A stretch of 64,000 bases of DNA from JAJRXR01 sp041402005. GTDB taxonomy: Bacteria; Planctomycetota; Phycisphaerae; Phycisphaerales; UBA1924. The notes beneath the pieces were generated by a model that saw nothing but the letters and a program-made list of their open reading frames with translations, did not search any database and was not told the origin of the DNA. This document shows, piece after piece, positions 25,413 through 33,049 of the stretch. The position numbers and the translations under genes were made by a program. Within the stretch, counting starts at the first letter, position 1, and every line of letters begins with the position of its first letter. The DNA lies in NCBI GenBank assembly GCA_041402005.1, contig JAWKTB010000001.1, positions 537,490 to 601,489 on the forward strand, given 5' to 3'.

Positions 25413-27167
25413 TCACTCTTCGCTCGGAGAATCGCGCAGCATCTCGACCATGAGCTGAGCGTCCTTGACGGCGTCCGGGTCGGGGTGCCCCTGCATGACG
25501 CGCTGCACGTGGTCGGCCCAGCTCGACGCGAGCCCCGGATCATCCTCGACCGCGTTGAAGATCGCCCACACCGCCTGCGAGGTCACGCCGGCATCTGGAT
25601 CCTCCAGGAACGCGGCGATCTCCTCGAGAAACGGGCGGGCGTCCTCGTGGAAGTACCTGAGGCCGTTCAAGTAGTCGTACCGCTTCTCCTCATCCGCCCT
25701 TGCGTGCTCGAGCAGGAGCGGGATGTCGTGTCCTGGGTCGTCGCGCAGATTTCCCAGCGCTTCGCTCGCCCGAAACACGACCATATCGTCCTGATCATCC
25801 AGGACCGATCTCGAGATGTTGGCGAGCTCCCCACGGACGCCCGGCGAGAGCCTGTCGCGGTCGCCGAACACCAACATGAAGCGAATCGCGGTCGTCATGA
25901 ACATCCGAGCCGCGGGGGCGTCGTCCGTCGCGAGCTTGGCGAGTCGCGCTCGATCCGAAGCCGAGGTATCGATCACGCGGGAGACCAGCAGGGCGGCGGT
26001 GTAGTTCATGCCCCGCCAACTGTCATCACGCGCGGGGTCGAACGCGTGCTGGAACGCAAAGTCGACCGCCGGAGCGGGCGGCGTTTTGAGTTTGGACAGA
26101 AGCGAGAGAATGGTGTCCTGCTCCGGCGCGGTGGCGTTCGGGAGCGCCGCCGCCAGGTGTTTCGCCTCGGGCTGAATCACGCCGGACGTCTCGAAGCGGG
26201 AGAGATCGAACGCCGATGTCGCGTACAGCTCGACCGCCGCCGCTCGCTGACGCGGATCCTCTCGGAGCATGAGCCTGACGACCGCGGACGTGGCCGCGAG
26301 CGCGACCTCCGCGTTGCTGTCCGCATCCACGAGCCAGTACGAACGCGCAACCCCCGTTGGGTCGCTCGCACGACGCAGCATGCGCGAGGCGCGCTGCTCC
26401 AGCCACGCCTCCTGCCAACGCCACATCCCTTGGGATGTGGCGTGTCGGTCCTCCAGGCACCAGGGCCTCGGGGCGGAGCCGACTCGGTCGTCCACAACGA
26501 GCGTCTCGGGCAGCCACTCGTACCCCGCGATCAGCAATGTCGTCGGGAAGACGCCGCGCCATCCATGCCGCACGATCGGCTCGATGCGAGTCGACGTGAT
26601 GCCCGCCAGGGCGATGACGCACGCGACGGCGATCTGCCCCCGGCGTCGACGAGGGCGGTAAAGGGCTCGTTGATCCTTCACCTCGCGTCCACACTCGGGG
26701 CAGCGCCGCCCAGCGACGCCCTCCATCTCGTACCAGCACCTCGGGCATCGCTTCCGCCCCTTCGAGCGTTCGCCAAGCCAGCCATGCGCTCCCAGCAGGC
26801 ACGCGAAGAGGAGCGTGCCGACCCCCATCGCGTCGTAGGGAGAGACGCCCGCCCCGCCGTCGTCCGTCTGGAACCAGTCTCGGACGACGAAACCGCCCCA
26901 GATCGCGACGAGCCCCCCCGTGAAGCCGGCGACGCCGAGCAGCGTGAGCCGCCAGCTGCGCACGCGTGCCCGCAGCTCGCGCTCTCGCTTCGCCTCGAAC
27001 CCGCACGAAGCGCAGGTCATGGAAGGCCCGGGGTCGCCGCCGCAATGGCGGCACTGACGCTTCTTGCCCCGGCGTTCACCGACCGCCCCACGCCAGGCGA
27101 CGCTCAGACCCCACAGCGTCAGCACGCTGGCGAGGATGAACAGGATGATGTCGGCCCGCTCGGTCAC
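25413..27167 (-). CDS. Membrane protein with two zinc ribbons and HEAT-like helical repeats
   Basis: 584 residues. A transmembrane helix near the start (IILFILASVLTLWGLSVAW), zinc ribbon CRHCGGDPGPSMTCASCG, two more helices, a second ribbon CPRCWYEMEGVAGRRCPECG, a further helix, and then about 400 residues of alpha-helical repeats (for example VVFRASEALGNLRDD...; DAGVTSQAVWAIFNAVEDD) resembling HEAT/armadillo repeats. Probably a scaffold; function unknown. The GTG start at 27167 overlaps the upstream stop (GTGA). An 11-bp palindrome at 26419-26442 lies in the coding sequence. Confidence 0.65.
   Translation of the reverse strand: MTERADIILFILASVLTLWGLSVAWRGAVGERRGKKRQCRHCGGDPGPSMTCASCGFEAKRERELRARVRSWRLTLLGVAGFTGGLVAIWGGFVVRDWFQTDDGGAGVSPYDAMGVGTLLFACLLGAHGWLGERSKGRKRCPRCWYEMEGVAGRRCPECGREVKDQRALYRPRRRRGQIAVACVIALAGITSTRIEPIVRHGWRGVFPTTLLIAGYEWLPETLVVDDRVGSAPRPWCLEDRHATSQGMWRWQEAWLEQRASRMLRRASDPTGVARSYWLVDADSNAEVALAATSAVVRLMLREDPRQRAAAVELYATSAFDLSRFETSGVIQPEAKHLAAALPNATAPEQDTILSLLSKLKTPPAPAVDFAFQHAFDPARDDSWRGMNYTAALLVSRVIDTSASDRARLAKLATDDAPAARMFMTTAIRFMLVFGDRDRLSPGVRGELANISRSVLDDQDDMVVFRASEALGNLRDDPGHDIPLLLEHARADEEKRYDYLNGLRYFHEDARPFLEEIAAFLEDPDAGVTSQAVWAIFNAVEDDPGLASSWADHVQRVMQGHPDPDAVKDAQLMVEMLRDSPSEE
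26419..26442. repeat. Palindrome inside the HEAT-like gene
   Basis: CGCCACATCCC and GGGATGTGGCG form an 11-bp perfect stem with a TT loop. Read in frame it encodes part of HATSQGMWRWQ. It resembles a small inserted repeat. Confidence 0.5.
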
Positions 27168-28306
27168 GGCGAAGAGTGTATCTGGATGGGCGTCGCCCAC
27201 GCCGCCGGAGTTCGTATCGGCTCGGGGCCGTGCGCGACCGACACACACCACTCCACCACGCGCCGGGCCACGCCGGCATCGATCGGGCCGATGAGGTCGC
27301 CCTCCACAGGCGACAGTTGGTGCCCGAGCCCGGGGCGATACTCGACGCGCAGTTCGGTCAGATTGTGCTCGCGCGCGTACTTCTCAAGCCAGGGGCCATG
27401 GACCGACATCTGGTCCAAACCACCGAAGATCGCCAGTGTCGGGAGGTGACGGTTCCGGATGACGTCGCTCGGCCACGGCGTCCCAGGGCGCAGCTCGCCG
27501 GCATCTGAATCGGCCGCTGAGCCTGAGCAACGTTCTCGCGCCGCAAGCTCCCAGTCCCGGTACTTCCCATCACCATCGAAATCGAAGTCCTGGATGGCGT
27601 CTTCGGAAAACGTGACGATGCACCCGAAGCTTCTCATCCTCAACTCGTCCCCAGCAAGAACGCCGTCATCGTCGTCATCGAACTCGGCCCACTTGCCGAG
27701 CCCGCCGGCGCACAGCTCGCGCGGGCTCGTCAGCGTCCGCGAGGTGTACGCCCCGGCGAGAAAAACCAGTCCCACGACGCCCTCGTCCGCGACCGCCGTC
27801 GCGCGGGGGGCGCCCAGCGAGTGCCCGATCAGGATCAGATGCTCCCGGGCCTCGGGCGCCCGCTCGCCGAACGCGTCCCGCGCCGCCCGCGTCAGCTCGA
27901 CCGAGTAGCCGAACGGGATCCCCATGGCCAGCGCCGGGTTCTCGCGGGCCAGCTCGTCGCCCTCGTGGATCGAACTCCACCGCATCACGACGAACCCCGC
28001 GTCCACGAGCGCGTCGCCGATCGTCGCCGCGTCGCGGGTCGTCCCGCCGTCGATCGTGACCTCGACGGTCTTGCCCTCGTACTCGTAGCTCCCCGGCACG
28101 GTCCAGTCCATGTCCGTGACCGAGCCGCCGCCGATGAGCATGACGGCGAAGCCGTTCGCGCCGTCGCCCGGGCGGTCGATCCGTGCCTCGAAGCGGCGCG
28201 TCTCGCTCCCCTCGGGCGACACGTGCTCGAAGAAGAACCGCTCGGGCTCGCCCGCGAGCACCGCCGGCGCCAGGATGACCGCGAGCACGAACGCCGCGAT
28301 CCTCAT
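27164..28306 (-). CDS. Exported alpha/beta hydrolase with an inserted EF-hand pair
   Basis: 380 residues with a signal peptide (IAAFVLAVILAPAVLA). Hydrolase core: LIGGGSVTDMDW, nucleophile LIGHSLGAPRA (Ser163), acid GGLDQM and His in PGLGHQLSP. Between elbow and acid is an insert containing two canonical 12-residue EF-hand loops, D210 to E221 (DDDDDGVLAGDE) and D242 to E253 (DFDGDGKYRDWE), with Gly at position 6 in both. This suggests calcium binding in the lid. Second gene of the thrS operon, 12 nt after thrS; GAGGAG site upstream. Confidence 0.78.
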   Translation of the reverse strand: MRIAAFVLAVILAPAVLAGEPERFFFEHVSPEGSETRRFEARIDRPGDGANGFAVMLIGGGSVTDMDWTVPGSYEYEGKTVEVTIDGGTTRDAATIGDALVDAGFVVMRWSSIHEGDELARENPALAMGIPFGYSVELTRAARDAFGERAPEAREHLILIGHSLGAPRATAVADEGVVGLVFLAGAYTSRTLTSPRELCAGGLGKWAEFDDDDDGVLAGDELRMRSFGCIVTFSEDAIQDFDFDGDGKYRDWELAARERCSGSAADSDAGELRPGTPWPSDVIRNRHLPTLAIFGGLDQMSVHGPWLEKYAREHNLTELRVEYRPGLGHQLSPVEGDLIGPIDAGVARRVVEWCVSVAHGPEPIRTPAAWATPIQIHSSP

Positions 28307-28317
28307 GGGGAGCCTCC

Positions 28318-30402
28318 TCAGGGTGTCGCCTCCGCCATCTCGAAGCGGGACCGAACCGTCGAAGAACCCTTCGTGCCAATCTCCTCGCGGATCCCCTCAA
28401 CAAACTCGTTGAGCGGCATCGCCCCCAGGTCCTTCTCGATGCCGAAGGCCCGCACCGAGACCGTCCCCCCCTCGGCGTCCCGTGGACCCACCACGAGCAG
28501 GTACGGGACCTTCCACTCCGCCCCGTGCCTGATCTTCGCCTGCACGCGCTCGTTGCCCTCGTCGATCGTCGCCCGCACGCCCGCATCGACGAGCTTTGAG
28601 AGCACGTCTTGGGCGTACGCCGACGACTTCTCGCTGATGGGAAGCACGCGCACCTGCTCGGGCGCCAGCCACGTCGGGAACGCGCCCGCGAAGTGCTCGA
28701 TGAGCACGCCGACGAACCGTTCCATCGAGCCGAACGGCGCTCTGTGGATCATCACCGGGCGATGCTTCTCGTTGTCCGCCCCCGTGTACCACAGGTCGAA
28801 CCGCTTGGGCAGGTTGTAATCGACCTGCACGGTGCCGAGCTGCCACTCGCGCCCGAGGACATCCTTGACGATGAAGTCGATCTTCGGCCCGTAGAACGCC
28901 GCCTCGCCCGGCTCCTCGCTGACCTTCGCGCCAAGCTCCGCCGCCGCCTCGCGGCACGCCGCCTCCGCCTTGTCCCACACCTCGGGATCGCCCACGTACT
29001 TCCCGCTGTCCGGGTCACGCAGCCCGACCCGCACGCGGAAGTCGGTCAACCCCAACGTCGTGAAGGCGATCTTGACCAGCTCCAAACACCCGCGGACTTC
29101 CTGCCCGATCTGATCCTCTCGGCAGAACAGGTGCGCGTCATCGACCGTGAAGCAGCGCACCCGCGTCAGCCCCGTCAGCTCGCCCGACTGCTCCCACCGG
29201 TACACCGTCCCGAACTCGCTGAGCCGGATCGGCAGATCCCGGTAGCTCCGCGGCTGCGAGTCGTAGATCTTCACGTGGTGCGGGCAGTTCATCGGCTTGA
29301 GCAGGTACCCCTCGATGTTCCCCGCCGCCATCATGTTCGACAGCTCGGCGCACGAGCACCCCTCATCACTCACCTGCTTGAGGAAGTCCCGCTCCATCAC
29401 CGGCACGAACTGACTCTCGGCGTAGTACGGGAAATGCCCCGACGTCTTGTACAGGTCCAGCTTGCCGATGTGCGGGCAGAACACGTCCGTGTACCCGCGC
29501 TTGCGCAGCTCGCCGCCGATCCAGTCCTGCAGCTCCTTGCGCACCACCGACCCCCGCGGCGTCCACAGGATCAGCCCCTGCCCGACCGTCTCGTCGATGT
29601 GGAACAACTGCAACTGCTTGCCGAGCACACGGTGGTCGCGCTTGCGGGCCTCCTCGATTCGGTGCAGATGCTCGTCGAGGTCTTTCTTCGAGAAGAACGC
29701 CGTGCCGTAGACGCGCGTCAGGCGGTCGGAGTTCTCGTCGCCGTGCCAGTAGCTGGACGCGAGGCTCATGACCTTGAACGCGCCGATACGCCCGGTGCTC
29801 GGCACGTGGGGTCCCCGGCACAGGTCCTCCCAGTGCTTCCCCGGCTCGCCCGTCGCGTACCAGCTCAGCTCGAGCGACCCCGCCTCGTGCGCGCGGTGCG
29901 CGTTGTCGATCTTGTACTTTGAGCCTTCCTTGTTGAGCTTGGCGATTCCCTCGCCGTACTCCAACTCGTACCGCGTGAACGGGCGGTCCTCCTTGACGAT
30001 CTTGGCCATCTCCGCCTCGATCGCCTCGAAGTCGCCCTCCTTGAGCGGGCGGTCCTCGGGGAACGCGATGTCGTAGTAGAAGCCGTTGTCCAGGGGCGGG
30101 CCGTAGACCAGCTGCGCCCCGGGCACGATCCGCTGGATCGCCTCGGCCATCACGTGCGCCGTCGAGTGCCGCAGCAGGTACAGCGCGTCCGGGTCCGCCT
30201 CGCCGTCGCGCGTCTTCTCGGTGACGATCGCGACCGACGCGTCTTCGGTAATCGGCGTCGCCAGGTCCACGAGCTGGCCGTCGACCTTCGCCCCGACCGC
30301 CGCCTTGGCGAGGCGCGACCCGATCGCCTCAGCGACCTGCAACGCCGTCACCGCCCCCTCGAACTCCTTCACCGACCCGTCCGGCAGCGTAATCCGCGGC
30401 AT
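28318..30402 (-). CDS. thrS: Threonyl-tRNA synthetase
   Basis: 694 residues; charges tRNA-Thr and hydrolyses misacylated Ser-tRNA-Thr. N-terminal TGS domain (1-60), editing domain (HSTAHVMAEAI ... DLCRGPHVPSTG), class II core with motif 2 (SEFGTVYRWEQSGELTGLTRVR) and motif 3 (HRAPFGSMERFVGVLIEH), zinc-ligand Cys in MNCPHH, and the C-terminal anticodon-binding domain (QVRVLPISEKSSAYA onward). AGGAAGAGG precedes the ATG. A Thr-rich leader peptide and terminator lie upstream on the same strand, so expression is probably attenuated by charged tRNA-Thr. Followed by two coupled genes. Confidence 0.97.
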   Translation of the reverse strand: MPRITLPDGSVKEFEGAVTALQVAEAIGSRLAKAAVGAKVDGQLVDLATPITEDASVAIVTEKTRDGEADPDALYLLRHSTAHVMAEAIQRIVPGAQLVYGPPLDNGFYYDIAFPEDRPLKEGDFEAIEAEMAKIVKEDRPFTRYELEYGEGIAKLNKEGSKYKIDNAHRAHEAGSLELSWYATGEPGKHWEDLCRGPHVPSTGRIGAFKVMSLASSYWHGDENSDRLTRVYGTAFFSKKDLDEHLHRIEEARKRDHRVLGKQLQLFHIDETVGQGLILWTPRGSVVRKELQDWIGGELRKRGYTDVFCPHIGKLDLYKTSGHFPYYAESQFVPVMERDFLKQVSDEGCSCAELSNMMAAGNIEGYLLKPMNCPHHVKIYDSQPRSYRDLPIRLSEFGTVYRWEQSGELTGLTRVRCFTVDDAHLFCREDQIGQEVRGCLELVKIAFTTLGLTDFRVRVGLRDPDSGKYVGDPEVWDKAEAACREAAAELGAKVSEEPGEAAFYGPKIDFIVKDVLGREWQLGTVQVDYNLPKRFDLWYTGADNEKHRPVMIHRAPFGSMERFVGVLIEHFAGAFPTWLAPEQVRVLPISEKSSAYAQDVLSKLVDAGVRATIDEGNERVQAKIRHGAEWKVPYLLVVGPRDAEGGTVSVRAFGIEKDLGAMPLNEFVEGIREEIGTKGSSTVRSRFEMAEATP

Positions 30403-30413
30403 GCCCGCCTCTT

Positions 30414-30442
30414 CCTAATGCCTAATGCCCAATCCCTGATGC
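30414..30442. repeat. Short tandem motif (AATGCC/GATGCC)
   Basis: Three or four near-repeats of TAATGCC/CAATCCC/GATGCC between thrS and its leader terminator. A similar array occurs at 63245-63272 after the last sulfotransferase gene. Probably a dispersed small repeat. Confidence 0.4.
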
Positions 30443-30454
30443 CTTCCCGATACC

Positions 30455-30481
30455 AAAAGAGCCCGGCGTGCAAAGCCGGGC
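30455..30481 (-). terminator. Attenuator terminator upstream of thrS
   Basis: On the minus strand GCCCGGC and GCCGGGC form a 7-bp stem with loop TTTGCAC, followed at once by TCTTTTGG. It lies between the leader peptide and thrS, with no other minus gene upstream to terminate. Confidence 0.85.
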
Positions 30482-30513
30482 CCTCGTCATCCTCGCGTGC
30501 GATGAGCGCCCGG

Positions 30514-30567
30514 TCACCCTCTCGGGGTGGTCGTGGTGGTGGTCTCAGTGGTGCTCAAACCGCTCAT
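30514..30567 (-). CDS. Threonine-rich thrS leader peptide
   Basis: 17-residue ORF MSGLSTTETTTTTTPRG. Eight of 17 residues are Thr, six in a row (ACC/ACG codons). It ends in TGA directly before RNA segment 2. The ATG lies 6 nt after a TATCAT box, as for the putative leaderless genes of this genome. An overlapping ATG-GGG-CCA-TGA mini-frame shares the start region. It has no role as a protein; its translation would sense Thr-tRNA supply. Confidence 0.8.
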   Translation of the reverse strand: MSGLSTTETTTTTTPRG

Positions 30568-30684
30568 GGCCCCATGATAGCCTCTCCGGGCGCCCCGTTG
30601 TGCCCATCACCCGAGCGGTTCTCCCCGCTTTGACGGGGGTCCCCGGGGTCGTCATCATGCCCGGCGGGAGGGCGCTTCCGCCGC

Positions 30685-31182
30685 ATGATCTGTCCGTTCT
30701 GCCATGCCAACGACGACCGCGTGATCGACTCCCGCTCGACCGAGGGCGGCAGGGTGATCCGCCGACGCCGCCAGTGCAACAAGTGCGAGCGCCGCTTCAC
30801 CACCTACGAGCGGGTCGAGCAGGCCTCCCGCCTCATGGTCGTCAAGAAGGACGGCAAGCGGGCCCCCTTCAACCCCGACAACATCCTCGCCGGCATCGCC
30901 GCCGCCTGCGGCAAGCGCCCCATCCCCGAGGAGCTCAAACGCAAGATCGTGGACGATATCGAGGAGGAACTCCACCACGAGTTCGAGCGCGAAGTCGACT
31001 CCAAGGTCATCGGCGAGCGCGTCATGACCCGCCTGCGGGCCCTCGACCCCGTCGCCTACATCCGCTTCGCCACCGAGCACCTCCAGCTCTCCACCCTCGC
31101 TGAGATCCAGACCGAGCTTGACGACCTCTCCACACGCCCGGCGGGCGGGGTCGATCAGGAAGGCCTCTTCCGCCCGGGCTAG
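30685..31182 (+). CDS. nrdR: Transcriptional repressor NrdR
   Basis: 165 residues. Zinc ribbon MICPFCHANDDRVIDSR...RRRRQCNKCERRFTTYERVE, which binds NrdR boxes, followed by the ATP-cone (RLMVVKKDGKRAPFNPDNILAGIAAACGKRPI). It represses ribonucleotide reductase genes when dATP is high; no nrd gene is in the window. The tail after VAYIRFATEHLQLSTLAEI is slightly longer than usual. It is divergent from the thrS leader. Confidence 0.95.
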   Translation: MICPFCHANDDRVIDSRSTEGGRVIRRRRQCNKCERRFTTYERVEQASRLMVVKKDGKRAPFNPDNILAGIAAACGKRPIPEELKRKIVDDIEEELHHEFEREVDSKVIGERVMTRLRALDPVAYIRFATEHLQLSTLAEIQTELDDLSTRPAGGVDQEGLFRPG

Positions 31183-31221
31183 GCTTCCCTCCCGATTCCG
31201 GGGAGCCGTGAGGCAGCGCCG

Positions 31222-31779
31222 ATGGCGACCGACCACCACATCCTGCGGCAGAGTCTGCTCGCGCTGACGGGCGGCGCGGTCCTGACAACCGTCCTCACAG
31301 CCTGTGCACCGCCCCCTGTCCGCCGCCAGCCGGAGCAAGGCCCCGTGGTGGCCGACCCCGTCTCGGTCTCGCCCGAGCTCGAGCGGGCGCCGCCCGAGCC
31401 CGATCCACAGCCCGGCGCCGCCCCGGAAACCCGGGTCGCGCAGGCGAGCACGCCCCCTCCGGCACGGAGCCGGCCCGAGTCCACGCCGCCACAACCCCAG
31501 CCTCAGGCGACGCCGACGCCTCCTGACGACTGGTGGCTTCACAAGCCGGCGCCCGTTCCGGGGCGGGTCCGCCTCGTGGCCAGCGCCACGGGCCAGACCC
31601 TGCGTGAGGCCCGACGGGCCGCGGTTGACGAGGGTCTGAAGCAGCTCCGTGAGGCCGTCGGCGAGGACCCCCGTGACGTGCAGTACGAGCTCACGAGCGT
31701 GCAGCGGGACACGCCAGGCCAGTTCCGGGGGTACGTCCTGGTCAGTTGCGCGGCGTCCGCCCCCTCCAAACCGAACTGA
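31222..31779 (+). CDS. Proline-rich lipoprotein
   Basis: 185 residues. Lipobox VLTAC (LTTVLTAC, lipidated Cys about 28), then a long Pro/Glu/Arg linker (PPEPDPQPGAAPETRV ... TPPQPQPQATPTPPDDWW), and a C-terminal domain of about 75 residues with a helix (GQTLREARRAAVDEGLKQLREAV) and final strand (QFRGYVLVSCAAS). This fits an envelope lipoprotein with a spacer. Function unknown. It follows nrdR by 39 nt and may be co-transcribed. Confidence 0.7.
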   Translation: MATDHHILRQSLLALTGGAVLTTVLTACAPPPVRRQPEQGPVVADPVSVSPELERAPPEPDPQPGAAPETRVAQASTPPPARSRPESTPPQPQPQATPTPPDDWWLHKPAPVPGRVRLVASATGQTLREARRAAVDEGLKQLREAVGEDPRDVQYELTSVQRDTPGQFRGYVLVSCAASAPSKPN

Positions 31780-31900
31780 CACTTCTGGTTCAAACACCCG
31801 ATTTTGCCCGGAACATGGGCGGTTTGCCGATGTGACTGGTTAGACTCCGGCCCCGCGAACGGATGCCGGGGGGGATAGCCCACAGTCACGGAGGATGCCC

Positions 31901-32905
31901 ATGGCGCCCGCCCAGACCACTCGCGCACTCCCTCTCCGCCTCGCCTTGCTCGCGCTGCTGATGGTGGCGGCCCCGGCCTCCAGGGCCTCGATGGCCCTCG
32001 ACCCACCCGCCGCCCTCCCCACCGAGACGCTCGAGGGTCCCGAACGCACCGCCAGCACGTTCGGCTACATCGTCAACCCCATCTCGCCCAACGGCATCGG
32101 CATCCATGTCAACATGCCGGTGATCCGCTACGAGAACCACGGCTGGGACCGCCTCGCCCAGATCGTCCAGGTCGCCAATGCCGGCGGCTTCTACATCATG
32201 CTCAACAACATGGACGGCCCGCGTCAAGGCCAGCACGTCGCGGCGACGTTCGATCACTGGAGCTTCCAGGAGCTCATGACGTTCGCGAGCGTCCTCGCGA
32301 ACTCGCGCGTCCCTGTCCTGATGTACGTCGGCGCTGTCGAGGACCCCGACGTGATGTTCGTCGTGGGGCCCGATCGGCTTCAGAGCTGGCGCCTCGAGGT
32401 CGCCTGGATCAAGGCGCTCACCTCCGCTCCCGCCGGCCTCGCCATCGACGCCGCCTCCCTGGGCCAACCCGGAGGCGCTCCCGACGGCGGCACCTTCCTC
32501 GGCTACTTCTCGATGTACGCCCAGGCCATGGCCGCCTTCAACATCGAGGTCGGCTTCGAGGCCTTCAGGCTCGACAACCAGAACCGCCCCCTCGAGGACC
32601 GCCGGTACTACGCCCTGCTCCAGTACGTCGTCACGCGCTTCGCCACGCTCCCGACCACCGCCGACACCGACGCCCGCATCATGAGCGCCGTCGACGCCAT
32701 CCCGGTCGCCACCTGCCCGCTGCGCAACACCGTCTGGCTCGACAACACCACGTGGAACGAGTTGGCGGACGGCGACTCGGTCCCGCAGGAGTGGCTCACC
32801 GCCTGGGGCGTCACGCCCGATCAACTCCAGTCCGCCGTCGCCAGCCGCCTCTACGCCAAGGGGTACGGGCTCATCCTCCCGCCCAGTGCGTTCGGCATCA
32901 ACTAG
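31901..32905 (+). CDS. Exported protein of unknown function, paralogue A
   Basis: 334 residues with a signal peptide (LRLALLALLMVAAPASRA). The body alternates hydrophobic strands and helices (NPISPNGIGIHVNMPVI, GFYIMLNNMDGP, VPVLMYVG, AGLAIDAASL, NIEVGFEAF), a spacing that recalls a TIM barrel, followed by EDRRYYALLQYVVTRFATLP and LYAKGYGLILP. The start at 31901 has GGAGG 6 nt upstream. About half identical to the next gene, so the two are a tandem duplication. No catalytic residues assigned. Confidence 0.7.
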   Translation: MAPAQTTRALPLRLALLALLMVAAPASRASMALDPPAALPTETLEGPERTASTFGYIVNPISPNGIGIHVNMPVIRYENHGWDRLAQIVQVANAGGFYIMLNNMDGPRQGQHVAATFDHWSFQELMTFASVLANSRVPVLMYVGAVEDPDVMFVVGPDRLQSWRLEVAWIKALTSAPAGLAIDAASLGQPGGAPDGGTFLGYFSMYAQAMAAFNIEVGFEAFRLDNQNRPLEDRRYYALLQYVVTRFATLPTTADTDARIMSAVDAIPVATCPLRNTVWLDNTTWNELADGDSVPQEWLTAWGVTPDQLQSAVASRLYAKGYGLILPPSAFGIN

Positions 32906-33049
32906 GCCTCATCTGGCCACCGCCGCGCACCACCGGCCAGGTCCGAAAAACACCCGAGACTCCGGGCTTCTCGCCCGTTACGATCGCCCCTCGGGCGCGG
33001 ACGATCACGGATCCCGACGCCCCCCGCAGGAGCCTCGGAGGAGCAGGAC

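Larger units (their letters stand above)
30455..30579 (-). promoter_or_regulatory. thrS leader: leader-peptide transcription attenuator
   Basis: Reading the minus strand: TATCAT box (30579-30574), leader ORF (30567-30514), then competing RNA segments. Segment 1 AUGAGCG (30567-30561) pairs with CGCUCAU (30507-30501), 7 bp. Segment 2 CCGGGC (30513-30508) pairs with segment 3 GCCCGG (30481-30476), extended by CUC:GAG across a G-G mismatch. Segment 3 also forms the terminator with segment 4. A ribosome stalled at Thr codons leaves segment 2 free and prevents termination; one at the stop codon covers segment 2. The arrangement is inferred from sequence but complete. Confidence 0.8.

Noticed and set aside
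30403..30600. T-box riboswitch upstream of thrS
   Set aside because: No T-box consensus or specifier loop seen; the Thr-rich ORF and competing stems explain the terminator better.
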